Origin: Phaffia rhodozyma
Taxonomy: Eukaryota; Basidiomycota; Tremellomycetes; Cystofilobasidiales; Mrakiaceae
Assembly (NCBI GenBank): GCA_014706385.1
Contig: JACGZH010000003.1
Location: forward strand, 699,501 to 763,500
DNA: 64,000 nt
Direction: 5' to 3'
The notes beneath the pieces are model-generated. The model saw only the letters and a list, made by a program, of their open reading frames with translations. It did not search any database and was not told where the DNA came from. Numbering within the stretch: the first letter of the stretch is position 1; each line of letters opens with the position of its first letter. Made by a program: the position numbers and the translations under genes. This document shows positions 27,801 through 39,167 of the stretch, piece after piece.

Positions 27801-29129
27801 GGCTTGGTACTGGAGACGTACGAACAACTCAAAGGAAAGAAAGCGTGGGAGGTTTCTCTCAAGATTGTTGGAACCTTGCTGGACAGAGTGGGAAGCACTA
27901 TAAGTATCAAAGAGCAGGAGTTGTTATGGAGGTCGGCGGTCGTGCTCGCTCAGGAGGAAGTCGAGTCAAGTTCATCCGTCGAGAGGCGTCGACTCAAACG
28001 CCAGTTGGACAACGGTGGTCTTCCTGTAAAGGAGGATCCTTCGATAACAGCAGCGGGTGTGAGAGCACCTTTCGCCAACTCATCCTCTTCCTTGACAGAC
28101 AGTTTGATCGACCCATCGGCGCTTGCGCCCAGAACACCGGCATCGCCTCCTAATGTCGCAAACACGACGACCAGAACGCCGATCGCCCTTCCGACTGGCT
28201 CCTACAAGCCCCCATCATCTCTCCTTTCGAGACCGTTAACAGCCTATATCCGAAGTCTTCTTTCAGTGCCCTCTCGACCGGGAACTTACCAGTTGCGGTA
28301 TATAACCGAGCAATGTCTCGGGATCACCAAGCTTGGCTTTGGGCTGGATTCGACCTGTTGGAGTTACCTCGCGCTCGCTTATGTTGAAGCTGGCTTGCTC
28401 GATGAAGCGTTCTTCGTCCTGAACGACGTCATCTTGTTCAAGCATGAGCATATCCGTAGACAGTACGAAGCCTGGACAGGTCGGACGCTAGAGGGTGAGA
28501 CACTGAGAGAATCGAGAGCTAGATTGCTCGACAAACGTCAGCTCTTTAAAGGAGACTTTTTATGTCCGTCGATAGAGAGACATACCCCAGAGTTCAAAGA
28601 GATGACGTTGACATCGTACCGGATGTTTACTCCGGACAAAGTTCTCCGAAGGATCAAGGAGATCAACGACATGAACCGGTTAAGGTTACCTTGGTCCCCG
28701 GATCAGCGACGCTCGTTTGACCTCCAATCCGGTTCACATGGCGCGTCGACCACTCGATCCGACGACGGGGACCTGATCTTCCTGACGGAATCCGATCTTT
28801 CGCTCTCGTCTGACGGTCCGACGTCAGCAACCTTGACGATGTCTCCGACGGCCGGGCAGAGATCGCTCCTGACGGCTCAAGGGTTTGATCCAAAGAGCCT
28901 AGCACCAGGTCTTTGGTTACCCCATCGAAGTATTCTTTCTGCTCTTTCCTCCATCGTCAAGGAGTTTGAAGCCCGTGCTGTCGACTTGGAGACGGACGCT
29001 TTGTTGAGAAGGGCTAGCGGGAAAGAAGATCCGAGAGGAAAGCTGATGGAGTGGCAGACGACATATAGGAGGGCTTGGAGATTTATCGAGTTGTGGAGAA
29101 GGCGGGGACACGACCGGGGGGGCAGGTAG
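24886..29129 (+). CDS. Large PPR/TPR-like helical-repeat protein, probably mitochondrial
   Basis: No specific orthologue recognised. Four exons (24886-25002, 25259-25673, 25762-26166, 26263-29129) give 1267 residues with frames preserved at each junction. The N-terminus MKRSVVTTPKSSLSRRPG is basic and Ser-rich, compatible with a mitochondrial presequence. Residues about 60-330 are low-complexity Ser/Pro/Thr. From about residue 380 the protein is built of degenerate helix pairs with pentatricopeptide character (SINLYLFIINALIRTNQHAL, ETYLALFRLFTWSRDHAAAH, LNLSLMRAACKSGFLDDARQ). Its size and architecture resemble fungal mitochondrial RNA-binding PPR proteins. The function is inferred only from this. 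It shares a promoter region with the preceding PPR-like gene. Confidence 0.78.
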
Positions 29130-29679
29130 TCGAGTCTCAGTCTGTTGTTAGAATGAATCACGAAGCTTGGAGGGTTTTCCTCTTTACATAATTTAGTCTC
29201 ATCATATATCGAAAATAGTTCTCGTTCCCCTTGTGCTTTGTCCCGACGGACGTGGTCATATAACATCATGTGCATTTTATACCCTCCTATTCGCTGTGTC
29301 TGTTGAATCAAGACTAGATCTCGGTGACCAAAATCGGCTGATTCTCTCTCTCTTTATCTTGCAACGAAACGACTCAAGCTGGATTTGACGGGATTCGTAG
29401 TCGAACGAAGATGATCATAGTCTAAAAAATCTTTCAATCGAGAAGCTAAGGTATGACTAATAAAACCCAATCGGAAGCCGCGAAACGTTGTGTCCCCCTT
29501 CGGAACAAAGCTAGATGACAGTGAGAAAAACCTTTGTACAACGAATAACAAAAAGAATAGATAGAAGCCCCGGACTACGGGACTTATCGCTCGGCAACCC
29601 AGGCTTTCACTTATTAAAACGAAAGAGAACAAAAACGACGCAGGCTTAGTCAGTTTACTGTATGTCCACACAGTTTGAT
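29130..29679. other. Convergent 3' region between the plus-strand PPR-like gene and YHM2
   Basis: About 550 bases between two stop codons, AT-richer than the flanks. Small frames exist on both strands but none has recognisable sequence. Read as 3' untranslated and intergenic DNA. Confidence 0.55.
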
Positions 29680-31277
29680 CTACACGACATTCAAAAAGGC
29701 GCGGGACGAACCGTAATCGGCGAAAGACACCATGCAAACCTGAAATGGGAAGAAGGAAGAAAGCATCGGATCGTTGATCAGTTGGTTTTGTCTTTATATG
29801 TCCCATTGTGAGTACGTCCGCTTGACTCGTGGTCACGCGAGCAAGCTCAAGACCTACCGTCTGCCAGATTCCAAGTCCGATTCGAGGGGTAACACCTCGG
29901 TAGAGACCTTTAAGACCGGTCTCCTTGTAGATATGAGAGAGCGTTCCGACCACAGTCTTCTTCTTCGTTCCGGCCAAGACTGCAGGATCGGTTGACTTTG
30001 CCATGGACTGCATCTCGACTCGAACGACCTGGGTGGAAGATTCATTTGGAAATTTGACAGTCGTGAGTAACAGAAGGACAGGAAGAAGACACCACGCAAG
30101 TATGTGGGATGTGAACTAACCTCGATAGGCTGGTTCCAAGTGGCCAGAGCTCCTCCGATAGTAGAAGACAGAATCTTATCGAGGGCGCCGAGCTTCTCGT
30201 CCTTGCCGATACCTCGGAGCGATCGGATCTGAGTTTCAGCCAATCGAGCCAAACCGATTCTAAAATAATCGGAAATAGAGGTTCCACAACCAAAATAAAA
30301 CAAATGAGTATCGGCTACTGTCGCATATATTCGGAGTTGGCCGTTGATGAAACGAACCGAGATCCCCAGTTGGTGCACTGTCGGATGGCAACAGCGTTGA
30401 CACCCTTGTTGATACCGGCAAGTCCCTCCTTTCGGTAGATATCCATAAAAACGGCAAATGTCGATGGAGGCTTGACACCCGTCGCAGCCTGCTTGTGCCG
30501 GGTGATCTCTGCGGTCTTCATGCAGGTGCAGAAACCTACACCGTTGAGTGTTCAGGAGAAGAGGCGAGAGAGTGAGAGGAAAGTGAAAGAAGGAGCAAAA
30601 CAAAGCAACGAGGCCAAAAGACAACAAAGCAGTAAGGCAACAAGAGAGGATGTCAATTGGACAAACTAGTTGCAAGAGTACATCAACGACGCGATGGTGA
30701 GGCAGAGAGTCCACACGTACCCATGGTGACATACGCCTGCGCGATTCCACCACCCATTCCTCCGAGGAGACCGCTGACAGCAGGGTTAAGACCCATTCCT
30801 GAAGTTGCTGACTCGATCTCGGTAGCGGTGAAGAGCAACACGGCTCCCTTTGTCGAGGCCTCAATCCAAGCCTGGAGGGCAGAGATCATCAAACATCGAT
30901 TGACCGTTCGATAAGACAGTTAGCCTGATGGCTCATTTTAACGGGGAGCAGAAGGCGGTAGCAGACTTACCCAGGGGATAAGGCCCTGGTAGAACCCAAA
31001 GACACCACCTCTGGACCAAACCGTCTTGACGGCTTGTCCAATCGTCTGCTTCCGATTGGCGGCCATCTGAGTCTTGAGAACCTCAAGCGGTTGACCGAGC
31101 GTGGTGACCTCGAACTGATGTTTACGACGTGAGACGATGTGTGAGTACCAGACCAGGAAAGAGAACCAAGACTCTGAGGAAGAGATGAAAGAGACGAACC
31201 ATGTTCATGATACCTCCAACTGCGATGTTACTCCAGTTAACGCCCTTCTGTCCGGGTTCACGTGCGATGGGTGCCAT
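29680..31277 (-). CDS. YHM2: Mitochondrial carrier, Yhm2-type citrate/oxoglutarate antiporter
   Basis: Inner-membrane carrier of the SLC25 fold. Its yeast relative exchanges citrate for oxoglutarate and supports cytosolic NADPH. The start is the ATG at 31277 ([15 protein letters not shown]). Yhm2-defining segments are very well kept: [91 protein letters not shown] and [17 protein letters not shown]. The last exon encodes [12 protein letters not shown] and stops at 29680. The length, about 300 residues in three tandem carrier repeats, is normal. Several short introns occur. Identity is high confidence; transport specificity is taken from the yeast family. Confidence 0.94.
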
Positions 31278-31863
31278 GGTGATGAACTAAGATTGGAATA
31301 AAGAGACAAAGACAACGTTGACAAGGGATGGGAAAAGAAGAGGATAGAGAAACTATCTACAATCAGACAAGAATCAAGTGGGGAGAACGAAAACAAGAGA
31401 TGCGGTCAGAAAGAAAAGAGAACGACTGAAGGAATAAGAACAAACGGGAGGTTTCAAAGAGATGGGGGCACAAGAGGAAAATTGGGGTAGCCCGTGCGAG
31501 GCCCCGGCCAGACGGCCATCTTTTTTTCTTTTCTTTTTTTCTATTTTTTCCCTTGGGGGGCGAAGACATGAGTATATGCGTCAATTTTTTGCTTTCATTC
31601 TATATCCATCTCAATGGTAGACATGAACAGGATTGTATGTCCTTGTGTTCAACAGACTAAAGCAGATCGGGCTTTGGGGATAGTGAACGAATGGATACAA
31701 ATAAAGGGTGAAGGCATCTTATCACCAACAGACATTATAAGAAAATCACACGAGACATGGCGACGGTTGCAAACCAGTCTCGGTCCTACAAAACAGCACA
31801 GTTGAACAGGAGTCGAAAGAGAGTGGAAGAAAGGAAGGCTGAGAGCAGAAAGAAAGACCTGGT

Positions 31864-32737
31864 CTAGTAGGCATCTCCTTCAGCATTGTCCGTCGAGAAA
31901 CCCTGTCCGTGGAGAACTCTGGTCTTGATCGCGTCTTGAGCGGCTTTGCGATCCTAAATGTTTCAATGAACAAAGAGACAAACGTTCAGTCCGTCGTGCC
32001 AGCTAGATTCGTGGAGAGGCGAAAAGGGATACCACTGACCGAGTCAATCTTCTGAGCTCTCAGCACATCAGGTATCGGGGCAGGGATGAGTTGCACCGGT
32101 GGCTCGTCTTCAACATCCAGATCCTGTAACACGTTCAAGAAATGAACGCCATGATCGCTGTTCAGCCCACTCGCACCTTTCTTTCTTTTTTTTGGACATC
32201 TCAGCAGTCGAGGACATTCCCGAAACTTACGATCTCGCCTATCAACACCACGTTCTCTCCCCGGATTAGGAATACCCCTCGAGGAATATCAGCATACGTC
32301 GATGTCGGAGGATGAAACAGTCGTTCAAACGAGCCAGAAAGGACGAGGTTGGCTACATAAGAGGAACGTTTCTTTGTCGTTCAGCAAAACTACTTCTTTC
32401 AACGCGTTCTAATCTGAAAGAAGGTGAAATATCACACAAAGATGAACGTACCAAATTGATCATACGACCGAAGCACACCGATGTATTTTCTCCCGTCACG
32501 GAGGACCACCAGCATCTTTTCTGATTGATCAGATCAACACGAAGTAGACAGGAAGAGTCGTCGCTCTCGGTTAACCCTCTCAATTTCCATTCTCATTCTC
32601 TTCTTTCATCTTGTCTCTCTTCCTTACTGGACAGTTAGCCAAAATGAGAGGCCGTGATGGGAGAGAGACTCACTGTCGACACAATCCACTAAGCTTCCTG
32701 ACGTAGTGAACGGTATTAAAGAGTTAAGCGAGTTCAT
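31864..32737 (-). CDS. LSM1: U6 snRNA-associated Sm-like protein LSm1
   Basis: Subunit that distinguishes the cytoplasmic Lsm1-7 ring, which binds oligoadenylated mRNA 3' ends and promotes decapping. The protein starts MNSLNSLIPFTTSGSLVDCV (ATG at 32737). The Sm1 motif is EKMLVVLRDGRKYIGVLRSY followed by DQFANLVL, and Sm2 is GIFLIRGENVVLIGEIDLD. The C-terminal extension after the Sm fold (PAPIPDVLRAQKIDSDRKAA) is typical of Lsm1. The stop is at 31864. Four introns interrupt a protein of about 140 residues. It is tandem with YHM2. It and UPF1 are the two mRNA-decay genes in the window, but they are 30 kb apart and no link is implied. Confidence 0.93.
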
Positions 32738-33174
32738 TCGGAGAGACTGGAGAAGGGTGAGGAGTGAAGGTGAAAGGGTAGGACGTGGGTCGAGGAGCAA
32801 GTCCTTTTCGGCGTTGTCTCTTTTGAGATCGAAGTTCAGATGAACGTCGTTCGTGTGTTCTCGTTATATATCTAAGGATGGAGAGTTATCTGATGATTAG
32901 AAAAACTAGGAGGAGCACACGGCGATGTTGGTTGGTGGTTTAACGATGGAAACTTCTTCCTCTTGATGTTTGCCTCTTGTTCAAATTGTTCTCGTTTGAT
33001 CAATCAAATGTAGCTAGTCCTCTTGAGAACAAACTTTCGGGTTGATGGTTTCCCTCGCTCTCAGACAATTTACACGATACGTTCGCAGATTGTATCATAA
33101 AGTCAAGTTATCGACATAAATACAAAATATAGATACGAATAAAAATGAAATGACAAAAATCAAGAACTGTAGAA
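32738..33174. promoter_or_regulatory. Upstream region of LSM1
   Basis: About 440 bases ahead of the LSM1 start. The part nearest LSM1 is CT-rich on the minus strand. The distal part near 33110-33170 is AT-rich and resembles a 3' untranslated region of the minus-strand unit next to it. No motif was recognised with confidence. Confidence 0.4.
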
Positions 33175-33560
33175 CTAAGATTTTGAGAACCCCGAAGTTT
33201 TGGGTTTTGGCCCCTTCAGACTCCTCACCCAATCTGCTCTGAATTTTCCTCTCCTCTTGGACTTACGGCCGGCTGCTGCATCGTTCGCTCATCCATCCGT
33301 AGAAAGAGTGCAAACTTTGCGACGGTGCTTCTAAAAAGATCAATCGAGACAAAGAGCAAAGAATCACGGTTAGTGAAAAAGAAAACATTTCAACGTGGTA
33401 GGTACAGCATAGACCACTTACTTATGCCTAGAGTGAGACCTCTCCCGTAGGAGAGGTCGGCGTTGGGAATTACACTTTGGATGCCCAATCGTCAAGAGAT
33501 TTATAGCCTGAGCCCGCCAAAACTTCCAGTCACGCGTCACGCCAAAGTCACGTGACCTCA
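33175..33560 (-). other. Unresolved spliced transcription unit (short protein or noncoding RNA)
   Basis: On the minus strand the following are seen in order: TCACGTGA (33555-33548), TATAAAT (33505-33499), a perfect 9-bp hairpin with a CGTA loop (33458-33437), a GTAAGT donor at 33421, a CACTAAC-type branch sequence and a TTTTTAG acceptor at 33331, then a second GTAAGT at 33266. Reading through that second donor gives a basic, protein-like end, KFRADWVRSLKGPKPKTSGF, with a stop at 33175, followed by AT-rich sequence. A TGA at the middle of exon 2 blocks a simple joined frame. Later acceptors (near 33276 or 33273) would bypass it. It could be a short-protein gene or a spliced noncoding RNA. I cannot assign a function. 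Confidence 0.35.
33437..33458. repeat. Perfect 9-bp inverted repeat, 4-base loop
   Basis: The arms GACCTCTCC and GGAGAGGTC flank CGTA. On the minus strand it lies between the TATA-like box and the GTAAGT donor of the unresolved unit, so it would fold as a stem-loop near the transcript's 5' end if transcription starts where the TATA suggests. Confidence 0.7.
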
Positions 33561-34014
33561 ATAGTAGATGGTTCATTCTTTTGTCAGTACCCAGTAGAGT
33601 GTTGGCCACTGTTGCGTCGACAGACCGATATGGGTTGAGACAGATAGAAAGAGAAGAATAGAAGAGGAACGGAATGAGAGGTTTTTACACCATAGATGCT
33701 TAGTCTGACTGTAAATGGTTGTTCAGCCCACGGTGCATCCGCGCGCCAACAGAAAAGGCCAAGATAGAGCGGGCGAGACCCAACAAGACGAGGTGTAATA
33801 TGTTTATCACGTTGATCTCTCAATCCCTAGTCAACTTCGTATTCATAGGCTTGTTGAGAAGATTGGTTACTCGTTGTATCGAGACTAGAAGCCTGAAGTC
33901 TACTTCACGTCCTCTCAAATTGAACATCCGAACAGCGGGTTGAGTCCCACAAATAATTTTACTTGAATGTGTACGTGTACGGACAAAAATAATATCAACA
34001 ATAACAACAATTGA
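33561..34014. other. Intergenic region between the TOK1 3' end and the 33-kb unit
   Basis: About 450 bases. The right end (33950-34010) is AT-rich with AATAAT and CAATAACAAC runs, consistent with the TOK1 3' untranslated region. The reading frames present show no recognisable protein sequence. Confidence 0.5.
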
Positions 34015-37000
34015 CTATCCTATCGTTTTTGCGCGCTGTTCGATGGTCGGTGCGCTTGGTGCGCTGGGTGTTCGAAGGAAGGCAGACAGTTCAGGCTCTT
34101 CTAGCTGACGTATGAGACTACCTGCGACGAGAAACTTTGCGAAATTTTCTCTATATCTCTTTATCTGTTCCCGAGTCGTGGGTGGAGGCGCAAGATTCAA
34201 ATCAGCCTGGAATGGTATAGAGAGGGAAGCTAAATAGAGGACACGTACAGATTCTAGCTGTGTTTCGTCTGTCAGAGGAGAGTTGCTACAAGTCGATCGA
34301 AACACGTCTATACCTTAGCACGGATGAAAGTCAGAAATTCAAAGAACAGGAGAAATTGAAACACTCACGCATCCTCATAATCCCAAATATCGTGTATACT
34401 GGACTCTCCGGACAGCATAGTCTCCATATCACGTCGCTGGATGTTTCGATCGGCTTTGAGTAACATTTGAGCTTTTGATCCCCTGAGATTTTGATCAAAT
34501 ATTTGATGCGGAATGTGATGTATCATGGTAAAATCAGTGAACAGAGATATAGAGACTCGAAGAACAAGACACCAACGTCGGGAACTCACGCAGGTAATGT
34601 AGCTATAAGAAGCGACCGTGCGTTAGCTTCCAGCATACAAGCCAGTCTCAAGGTACGCTTTGCCAGCTCTTCCCTCACAACACTTTCCTCTACCGCTTTT
34701 TCTCTCAGATCCTTCCTTATCTTGGCTGCTGTCTCAAGATTTTGTTTGACAAACGTTGAATGGGGAACAAATCGCTGCTCGAAGGAATCAGGAGCGGGAG
34801 CGCAGGATGAGGTTCGGGATATGTACGGCCTCAGAGATATCTCTCCAGGTTTTGTGGATGGATCACGCGAGATTCGTTCTCTGGCCTCTCGTGATCGCTG
34901 CCATCGTTTATCGGCAGCGGAGGATAGAACGGTAGCGACTGTTTGGACGGCAAAGGATGCGACCAAGGGAACCGCAACGAGACCATACACGATGAAGAAC
35001 ACTCTTCCTGCGGCCGAAGCCGGACCTATTGATACACAAAACTTGAGCCTCAGATATTTTCTCCGTCTGACTTCAAAAAGTAAAGTAAAAATAAAACAGG
35101 AATCCAACTTCAGCGCAGAACGGAAAGAGCTTACTGTAGTCTCCAAACCCCATGGTCAAGACTAAGCCCAAGAAATCGCACACTAGTGTCAGCCTATCTG
35201 TCAAAATCGAGACAAACCCGTGAGGCTTGAGAAGAAGAGAAGCCACACGAACACGTCACATATGAAAAGTATACTGCGTTGCCGTAAGACCATCCTTCTG
35301 TGTATTTAAATACGACTGAGCCTAACAACCCTGTATGAAGAGAGAGAAAAACAGGCTCAGGAAATTGTTAGTCAACTTTTTTCTTTTTTTTAAGGAAACA
35401 CATTGGCGAGCTTCAATTGAAAGGACATGAAGAGGTTTGCTACACTTACAAAAACTCAGGAAACTCAGGAAGGAGACGATCAGATCGTAAGACTGAGATA
35501 GGGCTTCTTCTAGGCTATGAACATCCTCGAGGTACTGTCGTAGGGATAGAGGTCGACCAAGGTTAAACTCTTCGCAATGTACTGACTGACTGACTTTAGA
35601 TGAGCAGGAAAGGTTGGATCTACCAGAATCTCATCGTGCAAGTCCCAGTGGTCGGAGGACCTCTTCGAGGCTTGACTTTGGGTTTTCAGCAACGTCTTTT
35701 GACTAAAGGGGGCTTGAGGCAACCTCGGTCACGGGATCAGTAAATTAAACTTAGATCCCCCTTAACAACTGGCCAGACTCACGCTCTCCATTTCAGCTTT
35801 CGAGTCTGAGTTCGATCGGCGAGATAGTTTAAGATGATCGAGACCTTTTTTGAATCAGGTAGCGGTAAATATAATTTAGTATTTAACGCCGATTGAAGAA
35901 GAGGTACATTTCTAATCTTACCTGATTTGCGAGGAGAGATATAGCTACAGATGGAGTATTATTATTGGATGCATTGACATCAGCTCGCAATCTGTCATAA
36001 GAGAAAGAGAATTACTCACTGATCAGTGCGCAAGGAAACAAAAGTACTTTTGTGGATGCTTTTGTAGGCGCCAAATCACCGTATCCCACCTGAACATGAA
36101 CATAGAACAACGTGAGCATACAGAGAAAGGAGACTTTGTTTGACGAGTAAATTCTCAACAGACTTACGGTTAACGTTGCAACAATCGAAAAGAACAGACC
36201 ATCAAAATAGTACCATCCTTCTAGCTTGGAGAAGATGAGTGCTTGTATGCCTGTTGAGGCCTTTTTTGTGAGAAGAGTTCTGAGGGGGGCGTGGAGATAT
36301 ATGAACGATTGTTCGGCCAAGAAAAACACATACCGACTGATAGCACAAAAGCCATCATGGACTCCATAAAGTCTTGAATTACGGATCGAAGTCAATAGTC
36401 GTCAGTCTTGGCGTCATAGAAGTTGAAACAGATGCTATATCATTAAGACCAGGCCAGAAACGTACGACGTCCGTCGACCCTAACCCGTATGGAGTCTTTC
36501 CAGTCTTTTCCTTTCTGAGCAACGAGATGGAACATTAGCAGCACAGCTACCACTCCCGACAGGCCGCATGAATATACTCTGTGTATTCCCGTCCGAATGG
36601 GAATCAATTCGAGCAGCCAGTCAGATATGAACTTTCCTATGGGACTGTTGCGGATATAGAGAATTCAATACTCACGCGCTCCAGAACCCCTCGGCATGTA
36701 CGTAGCCTGCTGGCTTTTCGCTCGAAGCACCGTAGACTGCGATGTTGACAATCTCAACGACGGTCTTGATACAGAATGCAAATGTGGATACGGGAATAAT
36801 CCAGCGCTCAAGCTTTTTCTGATTGGCAGAGAACCGTATGACCAACAAGATGTTTCCTAGAGCGCAGAAGACTGGTCAAATTGATGATTAGAAATCAGAG
36901 AGTTTTGTTTAGCCCTTTGCGCTGGATATAGATCAATGATGTGATACAGTACATGAAGAGAAGGCTCACCTAGAGAAACAACACTCATGCCTATGGAAGC

Positions 37001-37282
37001 CGGAGGATCTTTAGCGGGAACACCTTGAAAGAAATACCATCTCTGACTTAAAGCGGGGATATCGAGTAAGGTGATCACTGGTGCGATGACAGCTGATACA
37101 AGAGGAGCAGACTTTGCCGTCTTCTGGAGGATTGCTCGTATACGCCCCGATGTGCTGCTGGGTTTGGACTCGCTCTCCTTGGACGGTTCTATGGCTTGCG
37201 AGGCCGGATCGACGAACTCGTCTGACGAACCATGGGATGGGGAGTCTTGTATAGGAGACAGAATTGACGCCAGACGATCCAT
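34015..37282 (-). CDS. TOK1: Outward-rectifier two-pore potassium channel, Tok1 type
   Basis: Plasma-membrane K+ channel of the fungal class with eight transmembrane helices and two pore loops per subunit. The start ATG at 37282 opens a cytosolic Ser-rich N-terminus. Membrane helices follow across many short exons. Pore 1 is spliced from FFSIVATLT (exon ending near 36168) and VGYGDLAPTKAS, giving the filter TVGYGD. Pore 2 is TMGFGDY at about 35145, spliced to SPASAAGRVFFIVYGLVAVP. Both K+ selectivity filters are intact. A long cytosolic C-terminus (YRENFAKFLVAGSLIRQLEE) ends at 34015. The number and exact position of exons between 35300 and 36000 is uncertain. It is divergent from the peroxiredoxin gene. 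Confidence 0.88.
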
Positions 37283-37757
37283 CTGAGAAACTGAAGTAGG
37301 TATGTAATCACGTTCGGGTGTGAGTGTGTATATTAACTGATGGTTGTCATGAGGCGATTAGGTTGGGATTGGTTTGGGCTGGTCATAGAGCATGGAAATG
37401 TTGAAAATGTATTGTTCTATCAACGAACGAAGATAGGCGGAGTGACCTGCACGTGTCTTACGTCATGTCAGATATTTGAATAGACTATATTCAAATTTAT
37501 CAGTGTTCAGATATCAGCCTCACTCTAGGTGGAACTCGGCGACCGAACCCTGCCGGGTGCCTGTGACGTTTGTCGCCCTGATCAGCAAATCGCCGGCTTT
37601 TGTATCTAGGTTCAGGAAGAAAACAGAAGAGAGAATTCTCTCCGATATAAGCCGGCAACTTTCATCTTTTCTTTCTTTTGACTTCTTCTCCCTCACTCCC
37701 ATTCCATCTATCATACCTGTCGCTTCCAAACACACATCTCCTCATCTCATAACAGAC
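37283..37757. promoter_or_regulatory. Divergent TOK1/peroxiredoxin promoter region
   Basis: A 475-base spacer between two start codons. It contains CACGTG at 37450-37455 with TTACGTCA immediately after (about 37458-37466), which resembles E-box and CRE/ATF half-site motifs. A CT-rich tract precedes the peroxiredoxin ATG. Functional assignment is inference. Confidence 0.4.
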
Positions 37758-38607
37758 ATGACTTCCATCGTTGCTTCTGCCACCAGCGCTGCCTCTGCCG
37801 CCTCCGCTGCCATCTCCCAGACCATCGGCACTGCTAGTTCGTCCATCTCATTCTCCCTCCAACTTGCCGCATTTGTTGATCGCGAGTTTTGTTTGCTGCT
37901 TGAGTAGAGGTCGGTGGGGTTCTTCCCGACATTCCTGTCAAGGAGGATGACCCGATGAGCACCATCTCCCTCCCCCAGCAGGGAAAGATTGTCATTATTG
38001 GAGTTCCCGGAGCGTTCTCTCCTACTTGCTCTGAGCAGGTCCCTGGGTTCATCGAGTCGTACGACAAGTTTGTCGCCAAGGGCGTCAACGATATCTTGTA
38101 AGTCAACTTTGACCATGTGTGAAAGACACTCGGCTTATCCAGTTTCTCTTCTGTTCTACAGCGCTGTCTCTATCAATGATGCCTTCGTCATGAAGGCATG
38201 GGGAAAGAAGCTTGCTCCTGATGGCACCAAGATTCGGTTAGCTCCTCGTTCTTCATCTTTAGCTTGTTCGTCTCTTCGATTTGCTTATTCTATTTTTCTG
38301 ATCTCTCTTCCCAGATTCATCGCCGACGACACGGGTGCCTTCGTTTCTGCCCTTGGTCTCGTCTTTGACGCTTCCGCCATCTTCGGAGGAATTCGAAGCA
38401 AGGTGCGTTTCATCGGATTTTTCCCCCAAAGAAGATGGACAGTATATACACCTTGTTCTTTCGTGCTGACGATAAGACAATCCTTTTCTTATCCTACAGC
38501 GATTCGCTCTGTATGCCAACGATGGAAAGATTGAGGCTCTTCTTGTGGAAAACTCCCCTGGGGACCTCGAGACCTCGACCGCTGAGGCCTTGCTCGCCAA
38601 GCTTTAA
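37758..38607 (+). CDS. Peroxiredoxin, Prx5/Ahp1 (Pmp20) family
   Basis: Thiol peroxidase that reduces hydroperoxides, using thioredoxin-type donors in most relatives. The ATG at 37758 opens an unusual Ala/Ser-rich stretch (about 30 residues, almost free of charge), then KVGGVLPDIPVKEDDPMSTI. The peroxidatic cysteine lies in GVPGAFSPTCSEQVPGF, the Prx5-family motif. Further family blocks are SINDAFVMKAWGKKL, RFIADDTGAFVSALGL and YANDGKIEALLVE, ending AEALLAKL at 38607. The C-terminus is not a peroxisomal SKL-type signal. Relatives in Malassezia are known allergens (Pmp20-like). The leader has too little Arg to be a classic mitochondrial presequence. Confidence 0.93.
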
Positions 38608-39167
38608 ATCGACTAGTCAAAACCCATATACTGTGTATCGTAGGTTCGAATAGAACATAATATGATGTATAATTACCGTCGACTGTCAGACTATCATATC
38701 ATGAATAGAGACTTGAAGAGCGATCTACCGAGATATGAAGACACAAATTTTCGAGATAACAATTATGATTCCAAGTCCTATGGACTGGAAAAGAAGCTGG
38801 TGGAACAAATTACTGCCGCGTTTGGTCGTACGTTTAACAGAGAAAGAGTTCAGTAACCCTAACAAGACGAGTCGACGTGATCACTCAAGTTGTATTTCAT
38901 TGTCATCACTGGAAACCACTAGAAGAAGAACTAACAAGCAGACAATCGAGAGGTACTAAACACAACAGAACCACAGGATCGAAGAACTTGAAGGAGAGAT
39001 TATAAGAAGAAAGAAAGATAGAGAAGAACTCATCCTGAGGATATCGACATACAAAAGACAAGCGAAGAAAACGGAGAGGCGCAGAAGATAGAAAGATAGT
39101 AAACGGGGAGATCTGCTAAAAGAAGTTTTACAAGACGTGATGGCGGTTTCCGGTAGATACACGACAC
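38608..39167. other. Convergent 3' region, peroxiredoxin and BAH-PHD gene
   Basis: About 560 AT- and purine-rich bases between two stop codons. Frames here carry no recognisable protein. Nothing else was seen. Confidence 0.55.

Noticed and set aside
31240..31262. CACGTG near the YHM2 start as a promoter site
   Set aside because: It lies inside the coding sequence (codons for Ala-Arg-Glu), so it is probably coincidental.
33175..33330. UGA readthrough or selenocysteine in the 33-kb unit
   Set aside because: The frame is open on both sides of the TGA, but fungi generally lack selenocysteine insertion and later acceptors could bypass the codon. Kept only as a possibility in the finding.
38641..38660. 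tRNA T-arm-like GGTTCGAAT
   Set aside because: No matching acceptor, D or anticodon arms nearby. It is 3' untranslated sequence of the peroxiredoxin gene.
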